Source: Romboutsia_C sp015668195 (GTDB taxonomy: Bacteria; Bacillota; Clostridia; Peptostreptococcales; Peptostreptococcaceae). Taken from it: a stretch of 64,000 nt of DNA. The notes beneath the pieces are model-generated. The model made no database searches and was not told the DNA's origin. It saw nothing but the letters and a program-made list of their open reading frames with translations. Where the stretch lies: positions 62,001-126,000 of the forward strand of contig NZ_JADPFC010000003.1 in assembly GCF_015668195.1 (NCBI RefSeq), read 5' to 3'. The translations under genes and the position numbers were made by a program. Positions 8,208 through 17,253 of the stretch are shown piece after piece (position 1 is the first letter of the stretch; each line of letters opens with the position of its first letter).

Positions 8208-9491
8208 TTATAAGAACAGATATATAGTTGTTATTATTACTATGATAATAAATATACTTGATAGATTGTCTGAAACTGTGCCCACATAGAAATATGGATT
8301 TATAAAAAATTTTAATAACTTACCTTTATTATTTTCTCTTTCTTCTTTATTTATCTCTAATTTACTATCTTTTATAAATATGACAGCTTCTTCTATTGCT
8401 GCCATATTTATTTTTAATTCACTTTCTGAAATAATATCTTTACTACTCATGTTTTCTATATTCTTAATTTCTTTTGATACGATTTGTTGCCTTTCTTCTT
8501 TATTTTTACATAACTTTAATTCTTCCTTTAAGCTATTACTTTTCTTTATATATTTTTCTACTTCATGTCTTAACTCTGGATACTTTTCATTTATAAGATT
8601 TTTTTCTTCACGAGTTAATTTCTCACTTTTAATCATTTTTACTGCTATTATTTCTGCCTTTTTAAGTTCTTTTTGAATATTCTTCATGAACTTTTCAACT
8701 TCTTCTATTCCTGACATTTTAATTCTAGTTTGTATCTCAGAAAGTATTCCTTTTTTATTCATTAGTTTTATATTATTTATTGCTTTTGATATTACTTGTT
8801 GTTTTTGTTCTTCACTTTTTAAATTTTTTATTTCATGCTTTAATTCGCTTACTTCTTTTGAAGATTCTTCTGCTACTTGCTTTAAATCTGGATATTTTTC
8901 TTTTATAAACTTTTTTTCTTCAGAATTTAATGTCTCTTCTTTAACTATTTTTACTGCTATTATTTCTGCCTTTTTAAGTTCTTTTTGAATATTCTTTATG
9001 AACTTTTCAACTTCTTCTATTCCTGACATTTTAATTCTAGTTTGTACTTCAGAAAGTATTCCTTTTTTGTTCATTAGTTTTATATTATTTATTGCTTTTG
9101 ATATTACTTGTTGTTTTTGTTCTTCACTTTTTAAATTTTTTATTTCATGCTTTAATTCGCTTACTTCTTTTGAAGATTCTTCTGCTACTTGCTTTAAATC
9201 TGGATATTTTTCTTTTATAAACTTTTTTTCTTCAAAATTTAATGTCTCTCCTTTAATTATTTTTACTGCTATTATTTCTGCCTTTGCTATTTCTCCCTGA
9301 ATTCTCTTTAACAAATTTGCTACTTCTTCTTTTTGAGATTTATTTAGCTTAGCAAGTTGTTCTTTTGATACTATCTCTAAATCTATTTTTATTGCTGACT
9401 TATCTTGCATTGTCTTAGCTTGATTATTCCTATTTGTTAGTGCTGCCTTAGATAAGTTGCTATATGAATTACTATTTATGTTATTAATCAC
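8208..9491 (-). CDS. Tail-anchored coiled-coil protein with three 104-residue repeats
   Basis: 427 residues of unknown function. GTG start at 9491 with AGGAG six bases upstream. After a short polar N-terminus come three tandem repeats of 104 residues, rich in Lys and Glu and strongly helical. Each contains a KAEIIAVKxxKxExLxxEEK block, then a KYPDLKQVAEE-like block, then a KGILSEVQTRIKMSGIEE-like block. Repeats 1 and 2 are almost identical; repeat 3 has diverged. There is no signal peptide. The last 20 residues (starting DNLSSIFIII) form a single hydrophobic helix ending at the C-terminus, so the protein is probably inserted tail-first with the repeats in the cytosol. It is a single gene with no obvious partner. 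A structural or membrane-tethered scaffold role is a guess only. Confidence 0.7.
   Translation of the reverse strand: MINNINSNSYSNLSKAALTNRNNQAKTMQDKSAIKIDLEIVSKEQLAKLNKSQKEEVANLLKRIQGEIAKAEIIAVKIIKGETLNFEEKKFIKEKYPDLKQVAEESSKEVSELKHEIKNLKSEEQKQQVISKAINNIKLMNKKGILSEVQTRIKMSGIEEVEKFIKNIQKELKKAEIIAVKIVKEETLNSEEKKFIKEKYPDLKQVAEESSKEVSELKHEIKNLKSEEQKQQVISKAINNIKLMNKKGILSEIQTRIKMSGIEEVEKFMKNIQKELKKAEIIAVKMIKSEKLTREEKNLINEKYPELRHEVEKYIKKSNSLKEELKLCKNKEERQQIVSKEIKNIENMSSKDIISESELKINMAAIEEAVIFIKDSKLEINKEERENNKGKLLKFFINPYFYVGTVSDNLSSIFIIIVIITTIYLFL
8641..9282 (-). repeat. 312-bp near-identical tandem DNA repeat inside the coiled-coil gene
   Basis: 8641-8970 and 8953-9282 match almost base for base at a period of 312 bp (104 codons). 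For example, the same sequence begins at 8686 and again at 8998. So little divergence implies recent duplication or ongoing gene conversion; copy number may vary between strains. Confidence 0.85.
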
Positions 9492-9678
9492 CTTGTCTCC
9501 TCTTTAGTTCTATATTTATTTTAAGTAAAACTATCTTTTATTATATTTTATTACAAAAATAAAAACCACCTATCAATTATAAACTCTCTTAGACATTAGC
9601 TTAAGTTTATTTATGAAAAAGTGGTATCTAATATTAAATTAATATAAATAAAAACTTCTCTATTCTTAATTATATTAT

Positions 9679-10809
9679 CTAACAAGTTAATTTATTTTTC
9701 CTTTTATCCTCTAATACTAAATATAGCATAATTAATACTAAAGATATTGATACTGCTGCTAATAAATCTAGCCCTATACCTAAATAACTCCCCTCCATAA
9801 TAATCTTTTTAAATGCTGAATTTATCCAAGTTAATGGTGAAATTAGTGAAAGATGTTGAACTGATTCTGGCATAAATTCTGTAGGAATAAATCCACCACT
9901 TAATAAGCACATTGGAGTTATTATTACAGAAAGTAGTGTATAATACATTGTTGAATTGCTAGATATACTTAAAACTACTAAAGCTACTGCTATCACTACA
10001 AAGGATAATACAAACGCTAGTAGCATCATCCATATTAAGTTAATATCAAACTGTGGATTTAGTATGTAAAAAGTAGCTACTAAAGTTGCACCTTGAAACA
10101 ACAATAATACAAAGCATCCTAATATGTGTCCTAATGTATATTCTATCTTACTTATCTTAGACATTAAAATTCTCCTGTCTATTTTAAGCTCTCTTTCTTT
10201 TAATAAAGGTACTATACATCTTCCTCCTATAATTAAAAATGCCATTTCAAATAAACCAAACATAATTATATATGGGAAAGCATACGATAAATTACTATTT
10301 TCATAAGTAAATTTATAGCTATTCTTTTCATATTGTTTATATAATTTTAGGTATTCATCTTTGTTATCTCCAAAAGACTGAATTTGCATAATTCCAGTAT
10401 TTATAACACTAAGTATATACTCTTTATTTCCTGAATTACTTTGAGAAATGACTTCTATTGTTCCTTCTTTATTAGTTTTTATATCTTTATATATATCTTT
10501 ACTATTTATTATGACTCCAACAGATATATCTCCTTTATCTAAAGTTTCCTTAAGCTCTTTTTCACTGCTTACAACAAATAAACTTCCTACCTTATCTAAA
10601 GGCAGTAATTTATCTACTATTTCACTATTGTCTTTTGCATATACACCTACATTAAAACTATTATTTGAATCTTCTAAAGATGAGTCTTCTTTATCAACCA
10701 ACACGCTAACAAGTATATTAATAGCTATTGGAAATATTAATACTAACCAAAACCACCCTTTCATAGTACTTTTTAAATTGTGCTTTAATATAGTCATTAT
10801 ATTTTTCAT
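9679..10809 (-). CDS. ABC-2 type exporter permease (LnrN-like)
   Basis: 376-residue ABC-2 membrane protein: one N-terminal helix, a large extracytoplasmic domain (about residues 40-170), then five C-terminal helices. These include the GGRCIVPLLKERELKIDRR cytosolic stretch and LLSGGFIPTEFMP, typical of ABC-2 permeases. It starts 1 base after the previous permease's stop and is the last gene of the set. With the 10811-11935 permease and the 11948-12880 ATPase it forms an exporter next to a NarL-type sensor/regulator pair, the layout of Bacillus LnrJK-LnrLMN, which protects against linearmycin-type polyenes. Function by analogy: export or removal of a membrane-active compound. Confidence 0.8.
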   Translation of the reverse strand: MKNIMTILKHNLKSTMKGWFWLVLIFPIAINILVSVLVDKEDSSLEDSNNSFNVGVYAKDNSEIVDKLLPLDKVGSLFVVSSEKELKETLDKGDISVGVIINSKDIYKDIKTNKEGTIEVISQSNSGNKEYILSVINTGIMQIQSFGDNKDEYLKLYKQYEKNSYKFTYENSNLSYAFPYIIMFGLFEMAFLIIGGRCIVPLLKERELKIDRRILMSKISKIEYTLGHILGCFVLLLFQGATLVATFYILNPQFDINLIWMMLLAFVLSFVVIAVALVVLSISSNSTMYYTLLSVIITPMCLLSGGFIPTEFMPESVQHLSLISPLTWINSAFKKIIMEGSYLGIGLDLLAAVSISLVLIMLYLVLEDKRKNKLTC

Positions 10810-10810
10810 A

Positions 10811-11935
10811 TTATTTCACCACTTTTCTACTTAAAATTAATATTGATATAGCCATTAACACAATAGATGCTATAATTCCAACACCTAATGCAGTATATAA
10901 ATTTTCACTATAATTTAAAGTTACCAATGAATTAAATTCTTTACTGATCCATACAAATGGATTTAACTTTAATATTGGAATATCTTTTGCAAATTGCTCC
11001 ATGTGCGGCATAAGTTCGCCTGAAGCTAAAGCCATAACAGTTACAATTATAGAGCAGACATTTTCTCCAATACTTCTTTTCTTACATATAGATGATGCAA
11101 ATAGCCCTATACAAACAGAAAGCATACTAAGTACACTTATCAAAGCTATTATTCCTAATAAATTTTGTTTAGTAATATTTACACCATATAAAATAGCTAT
11201 TGCAAGTAGCATTATAATTCCTTGAGCAAAAATTACTATAAAAGATCCTATTAACTCTAGTGACATAAGTTTCGACATTTTCACTGGGGATGACTTTACT
11301 CGATTTCCTATATTCTCTTTTATATAGAAAGTATTTTTGAAAGAACAAGCACTTACTGCAAGAATTGCCATCTGAAGCATGACTACACTGAAGTATTTAC
11401 CATAATCTATATCTTCTGTTATTAAGCTTTTGATTCCTTCACTTTTGTATTCTGATACCTTTACTAAATTATTACTTATACTAGGTACTTCACCTTCTTT
11501 GGCCACTGATTCGTATAGAAACATTGAATTAAAAAATTCTTTTGTAATTCCTTCTATAACTTCTTCACCCATACTAAGTTTTTTGCTTCCTTCAAACTTT
11601 ATATGCCTATTTTTTTCATCTATAATTACAGTTAAATTACTTTTATTCACTTCTTCACTATTTTTATTTTCATAAAATTCTTCTTTTGTATAAATTTTAT
11701 AATCTAAGCTTATCATCTCATTTTCTTTATCAAATTCTTCTAAAGACTTTACATATGATTTGTTTATTTCACTATTTTTGTTTCCTACTATATTTATATC
11801 AAGGCTTTCCTTTCCTCCATCATAGTCAAATATTAAAGAAAATATATAAGGAAGCATTATAACTAAAAGTATATTACCGACGATTGTATTCTTATCCCTT
11901 AAACTTCTTTTTATTGCAGATAGTATTATACTCAT
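10811..11935 (-). CDS. ABC-2 type exporter permease (LnrM-like)
   Basis: 374-residue ABC-2 permease with the same plan as its neighbour: N-terminal helix, extracytoplasmic domain of about 140 residues, and a five-helix C-terminal membrane domain. It includes the KENIGNRVKSSPVKMSKLMS cytosolic loop and the LASGELMPHMEQF loop. AAGGAGGGG precedes the ATG. It lies 12 bases after the ATPase and abuts the second permease, so the three are one transcription unit. The two permeases probably pair as a heterodimer. Substrate unknown; a lipophilic antimicrobial is inferred from gene order. Confidence 0.8.
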   Translation of the reverse strand: MSIILSAIKRSLRDKNTIVGNILLVIMLPYIFSLIFDYDGGKESLDINIVGNKNSEINKSYVKSLEEFDKENEMISLDYKIYTKEEFYENKNSEEVNKSNLTVIIDEKNRHIKFEGSKKLSMGEEVIEGITKEFFNSMFLYESVAKEGEVPSISNNLVKVSEYKSEGIKSLITEDIDYGKYFSVVMLQMAILAVSACSFKNTFYIKENIGNRVKSSPVKMSKLMSLELIGSFIVIFAQGIIMLLAIAILYGVNITKQNLLGIIALISVLSMLSVCIGLFASSICKKRSIGENVCSIIVTVMALASGELMPHMEQFAKDIPILKLNPFVWISKEFNSLVTLNYSENLYTALGVGIIASIVLMAISILILSRKVVK

Positions 11936-11947
11936 TATATCCCCTCC

Positions 11948-12880
11948 TTAATCTCTAAGCTTTCTTCCTGTAAGATTTAAGAACACATCTTCAAGTGTCA
12001 ATGCCTTACTTTTTATATCTAAAATTTTAATTGACTTACTACTTATATAAAGTATGAACTCATTTAAACCATTGATTTCTCTATCTATACTTACAATAAT
12101 TTTATTGTCTTTAAATTCAACACTATCTATTCCTTTTATATCCATTAAATCTTTTTCATTTATTTCTGTGATATCGTTAACTATTACTTCAAACTTGTTT
12201 TTATCTGTAATAATTGCTTTTAAGCTTTCCTTACTTCCACTTGCTATGACCTCCCCTTTATCAATTATTGCTATATTGTTACAAATAGCTTCTACCTCTT
12301 CCATATAATGTGTTGTATATATTATTGTACATCCGTTTTTATTTAAAATTTTTATAGATTTCATTATATGATTTCTGGATTGTGGATCTATTCCAACAGT
12401 TGGTTCATCTAATATCAATAACTCTGGGTTGTGTACTATTCCACAAGCAATGTTTAATCTTCTTTTCATTCCTCCTGAAAAAGTCTTGCTTAACTTTTTA
12501 GTGTCTTCTAATCCTACAAATTCCAAAGCTTTTAATGCTTTTTCCTTTAAATCTTTTCCTCTTAGCCCATATAGGCTACCAAAAAACATTGTATTTTCTA
12601 GTGCTGTCATATCTTCAAATATAGCTAAGTCTTGAGGAACTATCCCAAGCTTTCCCCTTATATTAGCATCATTTCTTCTTAACTCTTCATTACATATTTT
12701 TATACTTCCCCTATCTTTTTCTAGTAGTTGGCAAAGTATATTTATTGTAGTGCTTTTTCCTGCTCCATTTGGTCCAAGCAAGCCAAATATATCTCCTTTT
12801 TCTATAGATAAATTTAAATTTTCTATAGCATTTACATCCCCAAAACGTTTATATAAGCCACTTATCTCAACATATTTCAT
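11948..12880 (-). CDS. ABC exporter ATP-binding protein (LnrL-like)
   Basis: 310-residue NodI/CcmA-type ATPase driving the two adjacent ABC-2 permeases. Walker A is GLLGPNGAGKSTT, the signature is FSGGMKRRLNIACG, and Walker B/D-loop is LLILDEPTVGIDPQSR. The C-terminal 80 residues are the ancillary domain typical of exporters of this class, ending in LTLEDVFLNLTGRKLRD. I chose the ATG at 12880 (MKYVEIS) because GGGAGTG lies 8 bases upstream; a longer frame from a GTG at 12895 would start inside that Shine-Dalgarno. A terminator at 13057-13083 separates it from the regulator gene, so the exporter has its own promoter. Confidence 0.85.
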   Translation of the reverse strand: MKYVEISGLYKRFGDVNAIENLNLSIEKGDIFGLLGPNGAGKSTTINILCQLLEKDRGSIKICNEELRRNDANIRGKLGIVPQDLAIFEDMTALENTMFFGSLYGLRGKDLKEKALKALEFVGLEDTKKLSKTFSGGMKRRLNIACGIVHNPELLILDEPTVGIDPQSRNHIMKSIKILNKNGCTIIYTTHYMEEVEAICNNIAIIDKGEVIASGSKESLKAIITDKNKFEVIVNDITEINEKDLMDIKGIDSVEFKDNKIIVSIDREINGLNEFILYISSKSIKILDIKSKALTLEDVFLNLTGRKLRD

Positions 12881-12967
12881 AAATATCACTCCCACTTATT
12901 TACATTAATTTATATATTTTAATTATATTAAAGATATATAAATTGCTTAAGTACACATAGTCATTAA

Positions 12968-13001
12968 TTAACCATGACTAAAGTCATAAATTTCATGGTA
13001 A
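12968..13001. promoter_or_regulatory. Nested dyads upstream of the LnrL-like exporter operon (candidate operator)
   Basis: ATGACTAAAGTCAT (12974-12987) is a 6-2-6 perfect dyad. It sits inside a wider imperfect one, TTAACCATGA (12968-12977) against TCATGGTAA (12993-13001). The position, about 90-120 bases before the exporter start, suits binding by the NarL-family regulator at 13100-13744. Confidence 0.5.
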
Positions 13002-13056
13002 TCAAATAACTTTAATCATTTATTAATTTCATTCAAAATAATTCCTTGTTAAATAA

Positions 13057-13083
13057 AAAAGAAAACCTAAATGGTTTTCTTTT
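13057..13083. terminator. Intrinsic terminator after the NarL-type regulator gene
   Basis: AAAAGAAAACC / GGTTTTCTTTT stem with A/T flanks lies 17 bases after the regulator stop. It splits the two-component genes from the exporter genes. Confidence 0.75.
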
Positions 13084-13099
13084 AAAATTAATTATGTAA

Positions 13100-13744
13100 T
13101 TAATGTATCTTACTATTTAAATACTCTATAGCTATCTGTGTCCTATGTTTCAAATCCATTTTAGACAGAATAGATGTTATGTGATTTTTTATAGTCCCTT
13201 CAGATAAAAAAAGCTTATTTGCAATTTCTTTATTTGATAAGCCTTTAGATATAAGTCTTACTATGTCCTTCTCTCTATCTGTTAAGCAATAAATATTTAA
13301 GCCTTCATCATCTGACTTATCATTTTTATTACTATTGCCCACTACCAATTTTGATACTATATCAGACTCAAACACACCATTTCCAAGATAAACAGATTTT
13401 ATCCCACTTATGATCTTCTCTGGCTTACTACTCTTTAGCAGATATCCGCTAGTCTTATGCTTTATAGCACTACTTATTAGTTTTTCTTCATCAAAAGTTG
13501 TAAGTATTAATACCTTAACCTTTATATTTCTCTTACTAATTTCCTCTAGTACTTCTGCACCATCCATCACTGGCATTCTCATATCTAAAAGTGCTACATC
13601 TACTTCATTTTCACTTAAAAAATCTATACATTCTTTCCCATTTTCCAAAGCTTTAACTACTTCAATTTCATTATCTATCCCTATTATTATTTTTAGACTT
13701 TCTCTTATTAAAACATCATCATCTACTATAATTAATTTTATCAT
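13100..13744 (-). CDS. NarL/LuxR-family response regulator (LnrK-like)
   Basis: 214 residues: an N-terminal receiver domain with the acidic pair at D8-D9, phospho-acceptor Asp54 in ALLDMRMPVMDG and KSSKPEKI around the conserved lysine. A C-terminal LuxR-type helix-turn-helix follows (LTDREKDIVRLISKGLSNKEIA). It probably activates the downstream ABC-2 exporter when the membrane sensor is triggered. AAAAGGGGAG precedes the ATG. The start overlaps the end of the sensor kinase gene by 26 bases, so the pair is translationally coupled. Candidate operator at 12968-13001. Confidence 0.9.
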   Translation of the reverse strand: MIKLIIVDDDVLIRESLKIIIGIDNEIEVVKALENGKECIDFLSENEVDVALLDMRMPVMDGAEVLEEISKRNIKVKVLILTTFDEEKLISSAIKHKTSGYLLKSSKPEKIISGIKSVYLGNGVFESDIVSKLVVGNSNKNDKSDDEGLNIYCLTDREKDIVRLISKGLSNKEIANKLFLSEGTIKNHITSILSKMDLKHRTQIAIEYLNSKIH

Positions 13745-14843
13745 TTTCTCCCCTTTTAAGTATTATTAGGTTTGAAAATCCATCTTCATTATTAAAATAA
13801 ATATCTCCACCTAAATTGATGATTCTCTCTTCAATCCCTAATAACCCCATTCCTTTTTTTATTTCACCCTGATAATAACCATTATCTTTTATATGTAATC
13901 TTATAATTTTATTTAATACACTAATGTCAATGTTAATTAATTCTCCATTGGAATATTTCATGCTGTTTGTCAATATTTCGCTACAACATTCTATTATAGC
14001 TTTCCAATAAACTAAATTTATTTCGTTTAAATCTCCCTCTATATTTAATTTAGTAATTATCTTAGATTTGTTAGAAAATTCCTCTAACATTAACCTTAAG
14101 TTATTTATATTAACTTGTGATTGATTTGGCTTTATTTTTCTTAAAGTTTTTCTTATATCATCCATACCATTTCTTAAATTTGTAATTATATTTTCTAGCA
14201 TTTCATTGCCTTTTTCTCTATCATTTACAATTACTATTTTTAAAGCTTCTAGTTGCATTATACTTCCTGCTAAAGTGTGCCCTATATTGTCATGAAGTTT
14301 TTGAGATATCATATTTCTTTCTTCAATTTTTATAGCTTCAACATTTTGATGACTTATACGATTTTCTTTTTTTCTTATTTCTTCTATCTTATAGTTTTTC
14401 TCTTTTAAATCATAGTTGCTTCTTTCTAATTTCAAGATTTTTTGTTTATATCTCATAATTTCATAAGTAAAAATACTAGCAACTATTCCTATAAATATAT
14501 GGGTATAGTTTAGTCCTATCTTTATAGATAATATGGTATACACAGAAAGCAAAATATACCTACCTTTATAACCTTTAACTTGAATATACTCAGTTATCAT
14601 ATATGTCAAAATCGCTAAAGATGGAGGATAAAGGTAGGTTACTATAATCATATATAAAATATTGCCTAATAATATTTTGATATTTTTAAATTTGATTATG
14701 TATAACATGTAAACTGATAAGCTTATACTAATTAAAGCTATACATATTGGATAACTTACTTTGTCGAAGTATATATCATTTTCCATACCATATAAAAATA
14801 TATCTACTGCCAAAATAATGTTTACAATTATTCTAAGTATCAT
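13719..14843 (-). CDS. NarL-type sensor histidine kinase (LnrJ-like, HisKA_3)
   Basis: 374-residue membrane kinase. The first about 140 residues hold five or so hydrophobic helices with very short loops, so sensing is probably within the membrane. A coiled-coil linker leads to the HisKA_3 phospho-acceptor site KLHDNIGHTLAGSIMQLEAL and an HATPase_c domain with DNGYYQGEIKKGMGLLGIEER. GGGAG precedes the ATG at 14843. It is the partner of the adjacent regulator. The layout sensor-regulator-ATPase-permease-permease matches Bacillus lnrJKLMN, where the kinase senses linearmycin; the real ligand here is unknown. Confidence 0.85.
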   Translation of the reverse strand: MILRIIVNIILAVDIFLYGMENDIYFDKVSYPICIALISISLSVYMLYIIKFKNIKILLGNILYMIIVTYLYPPSLAILTYMITEYIQVKGYKGRYILLSVYTILSIKIGLNYTHIFIGIVASIFTYEIMRYKQKILKLERSNYDLKEKNYKIEEIRKKENRISHQNVEAIKIEERNMISQKLHDNIGHTLAGSIMQLEALKIVIVNDREKGNEMLENIITNLRNGMDDIRKTLRKIKPNQSQVNINNLRLMLEEFSNKSKIITKLNIEGDLNEINLVYWKAIIECCSEILTNSMKYSNGELINIDISVLNKIIRLHIKDNGYYQGEIKKGMGLLGIEERIINLGGDIYFNNEDGFSNLIILKRGENDKINYSR

Positions 14844-15018
14844 TCTTACTCTCCCAATATAAAAATTTAAATCTAAGATTTACTTAGCTTCAAGCCCCCA
14901 CTTTGACCCCATTTTAATTATATTTAATCCTTTAAATTGTTTTCTTTTCAATCATATAACATAGATTATATATTATTTAATAGTCAAAAATGAATATAAT
15001 TTTTATATAAAATAAAAA

Positions 15019-15044
15019 CCATATTGAATTTTTCATCAATATGG
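15019..15044 (-). terminator. Intrinsic terminator of the BFD-like ferredoxin gene
   Basis: CCATATTGA / TCAATATGG stem followed by TTTTTATTTT on the minus strand, 8 bases after the stop codon. A very similar hairpin occurs at 20238-20273, downstream of a decayed copy of the same gene. Confidence 0.75.
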
Positions 15045-15051
15045 CCAATTA

Positions 15052-15243
15052 TTACTTTATATAAAGTCTATTTAAAAGCACTTTTAAAATTGTTAGTTCT
15101 GCTTTATCCTTACATCTACCACAAGCTCTTCCTATATTTGTTTCTTTAACTACTTCTTCAACACTTATGCATCCATTTTCTTTAGCTTTTATTATATCTT
15201 CAATAGTCACATTGCAGCAACCACATATTCTATCATTATTCAT
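15052..15243 (-). CDS. BFD-like [2Fe-2S]-binding protein
   Basis: 63-residue protein of the bacterioferritin-associated-ferredoxin (BFD) type. Cysteines in ICGCCNVTIEDI and GRACGRCKD are positioned to bind one [2Fe-2S] cluster, and the IEDIIKAKENG helix is typical. Such small proteins mobilise iron from ferritins or shuttle electrons; stand-alone clostridial versions are mostly uncharacterised. GGGAGG precedes the ATG. It is monocistronic with its own terminator. A frameshifted remnant of a paralogue lies at 20456-20550. Confidence 0.85.
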   Translation of the reverse strand: MNNDRICGCCNVTIEDIIKAKENGCISVEEVVKETNIGRACGRCKDKAELTILKVLLNRLYIK

Positions 15244-15458
15244 AGTAAAACCTCCCTAGGCTAAAATATATTTTATTTATACCTAGCAAACACTTTATTA
15301 AACTATAGAAATTCTATATTCTTAAATAAATCTTTATTACCTTAAATTTTTATAATGTTAAATGTATTTTTTATTTATTTACTAACATAAAAATAACTAT
15401 AAATAATCGTTTATTCAAATTCTGCATTATACTATTTTGTATAAAATGGCATAAAAAA

Positions 15459-15479
15459 CAAGTGTAAAAACTACACTTG
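15459..15479 (-). terminator. Intrinsic terminator of the TDT transporter gene
   Basis: CAAGTGTA / TACACTTG stem followed by TTTTTTATG on the minus strand, just after the stop codon. Confidence 0.75.
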
Positions 15480-15485
15480 CTTTCT

Positions 15486-16439
15486 TTATATACTTAATCT
15501 TTTGTCATCTACTGTGTTAAATTTACTAAATAATAAACAAATAGCTTTAATTACTACATACCCTATAACTAAAGTAGCTACTACACACTGAACATATAAT
15601 AATATTTCGCATATCCCTTGTAAATTTGAATTTTTATTTCCAAGGTATTTTACATATCTTTGAGAAGCTATAACTCCTATAGATAATGGGAATGTCAATG
15701 GTGCTAAATGCGGAAGTGATCTTTCCCTTATAAGTTGTGGTAATAATACATAACTATAAATAATAGATATGTATGTTAATATTGCAAGAATACTTACAAG
15801 TATTTGATTTTCCATATTGCTAGTAGCTAAACAACCCGCTAAACATACACTAGCTGGAGCTGTAAATATCATTATTGTAGATTTTGCAGGCCCTTGTAAT
15901 TTAGAATGTTTTTTTAGTCTGTAAATCATAATTGGTGTTATTATTGCAAACATAGCTAATGCATAGTAAAATACAATATCTGAAAGTAAAGGCATATTCA
16001 TTGGACCGCTTGTAACTGCTCCTACTCCTATCCCTACACTAGGAATAAACCAACCTGGTATCATTTTATCTAATTTAAACTCTTTAAACATTTCTCTGAA
16101 GAAAAATATACTTATTATAAAATGTAGAACTATTGCAAATACCCATGTTCCTTTTCCTATCACATTATTAAAATCATTAAAATAAACAGCTATAACCATA
16201 AGTGTCATACAGACAGTAGGGTAAACACTTCCTAATACTGGGTGTTTCATTTCTTCTAAAACTACTTTTGGGTGCATAGCATACTTTAAAAATATAAGTC
16301 CTAAACAAATTACTGAAAATAAAACTGCTATATGTCTTACCCATAAAATATTAAATCCTACAAAGGCTGTACCTAATCCCATAAATCCTAATGATATAGC
16401 TGATAGCGCTATTGGTATATTCTTAAAATTATCTTTCAT
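15486..16439 (-). CDS. TDT (tellurite-resistance/dicarboxylate) family transporter
   Basis: 317-residue integral membrane protein with ten predicted helices, of the TehA/Mae1/SLAC1-like TDT family. Family-like features are the IPIALSAISLGFMGLGTAF first helix, the PGWFIPSVGIGVG segment and APASVCLAGCLAT in the second half. Members act as anion channels or carriers for dicarboxylates, sulfite or tellurite-related anions; the substrate here cannot be fixed. It follows the C_GCAxxG_C_C gene by 18 bases with no terminator, so the two are cotranscribed, which hints at a sulfur- or redox-related anion. The Shine-Dalgarno AAGGAA is distant (about 12 bases). Confidence 0.8.
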   Translation of the reverse strand: MKDNFKNIPIALSAISLGFMGLGTAFVGFNILWVRHIAVLFSVICLGLIFLKYAMHPKVVLEEMKHPVLGSVYPTVCMTLMVIAVYFNDFNNVIGKGTWVFAIVLHFIISIFFFREMFKEFKLDKMIPGWFIPSVGIGVGAVTSGPMNMPLLSDIVFYYALAMFAIITPIMIYRLKKHSKLQGPAKSTIMIFTAPASVCLAGCLATSNMENQILVSILAILTYISIIYSYVLLPQLIRERSLPHLAPLTFPLSIGVIASQRYVKYLGNKNSNLQGICEILLYVQCVVATLVIGYVVIKAICLLFSKFNTVDDKRLSI

Positions 16440-16457
16440 AGTAACTAAATTCCTTAA

Positions 16458-16913
16458 TTATTTACTTAATTTATTATCTTCCATTAAAACTTTTGCTACA
16501 TATTCACAAACTTCACCAGTTATTTTTATACAATGTTGTCTTCTTTCTTCTGATACAAATTCAAAATTTCTAGTCATAACCCTACAACAAGTACTTTTGT
16601 AAAGTTCTTTTATATGATCATGTAATCCAGATGAACGTTTAAACATATCCTCATTCATAGGCTCTCCATGTTTTCTACCATATACCATTCCTAGAGCCAT
16701 TACTCCACCACTTACTGCTCCACATAAACATCCAGCTTTACCTATTCCTATAGGGAAACCTGATGCTAGTTTAGTTATATCATCACTAAAAGGATTACCT
16801 AAAGCATCATTTATAGTTTTTACTACTGCTTCAGAACAGTAAAATTCTCCTCTTTCAAAGTATCCTTCGCCTATTTTTCTTATTTCTTTTGCTTTTTGTT
16901 CAATATTATTCAT
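16458..16913 (-). CDS. C_GCAxxG_C_C family redox protein
   Basis: 151 residues with the spaced cysteine pattern that names this family: an N-terminal FYCSEAV, the central GKAGCLCGAVSGGVMALG glycine-rich motif, then STCCRVMTR and HCIKITGEVC. The pattern suggests metal or cofactor binding, as in split-Soret-cytochrome-like and other anaerobe proteins, but no haem motif (CxxCH) is present. AGGAGGG precedes the ATG. It is the first gene of a two-gene unit with the TDT transporter. The biochemical role of the family is not established. Confidence 0.8.
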   Translation of the reverse strand: MNNIEQKAKEIRKIGEGYFERGEFYCSEAVVKTINDALGNPFSDDITKLASGFPIGIGKAGCLCGAVSGGVMALGMVYGRKHGEPMNEDMFKRSSGLHDHIKELYKSTCCRVMTRNFEFVSEERRQHCIKITGEVCEYVAKVLMEDNKLSK

Positions 16914-17161
16914 AATATCCCTCCTATTTTTTCTGGTTATTATTATAACATTTGGATTTTTCTACGTTAAATAGATATTTTCTATAATTAAGTACTTTAA
17001 TATAGAAATCATTACATATATTTAAGAAAAGAAAATCTACGATAAATTAATTTTAGTAGTTCATATATTTAACACTTTTAATATTTTACAGGTTATAAAA
17101 TAGTAAAATGCTTGAATAAATTTTTTCTATAAAATATTTTTTAAAATTTCTACATAAAAAT
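16914..17161. other. Intergenic stretch with no recognised gene
   Basis: Very AT-rich leader/promoter region for the C_GCAxxG_C_C gene. I see no open frame, repeat or RNA motif here. The rest of the 525-base gap (to 17438) holds a terminator at 17162-17183 and the gene remnant at 17254-17399. Confidence 0.5.
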
Positions 17162-17183
17162 AAGCTAGGTTTTACCCTAGCTT
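17162..17183. terminator. Intrinsic terminator downstream of copA and the gene remnant
   Basis: AAGCTAGG / CCTAGCTT with a 6-base loop, followed by ATTTTTAT on the minus strand. Confidence 0.7.
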
Positions 17184-17253
17184 TTGAAAGTCCATATATG
17201 ATTTTCTTTTGATATAATCTTACCAATTTGGTATTTATTAATCTTTTACTATA

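Noticed and set aside
8641..9282. CRISPR-like array
   Set aside because: The repeats are 312-bp coding units in frame, without spacers or cas genes.
8380..9300. Plus-strand open frames mirroring each repeat of the coiled-coil gene
   Set aside because: They repeat only because the minus-strand repeats do; hydrophobic low-complexity products, no ribosome sites.
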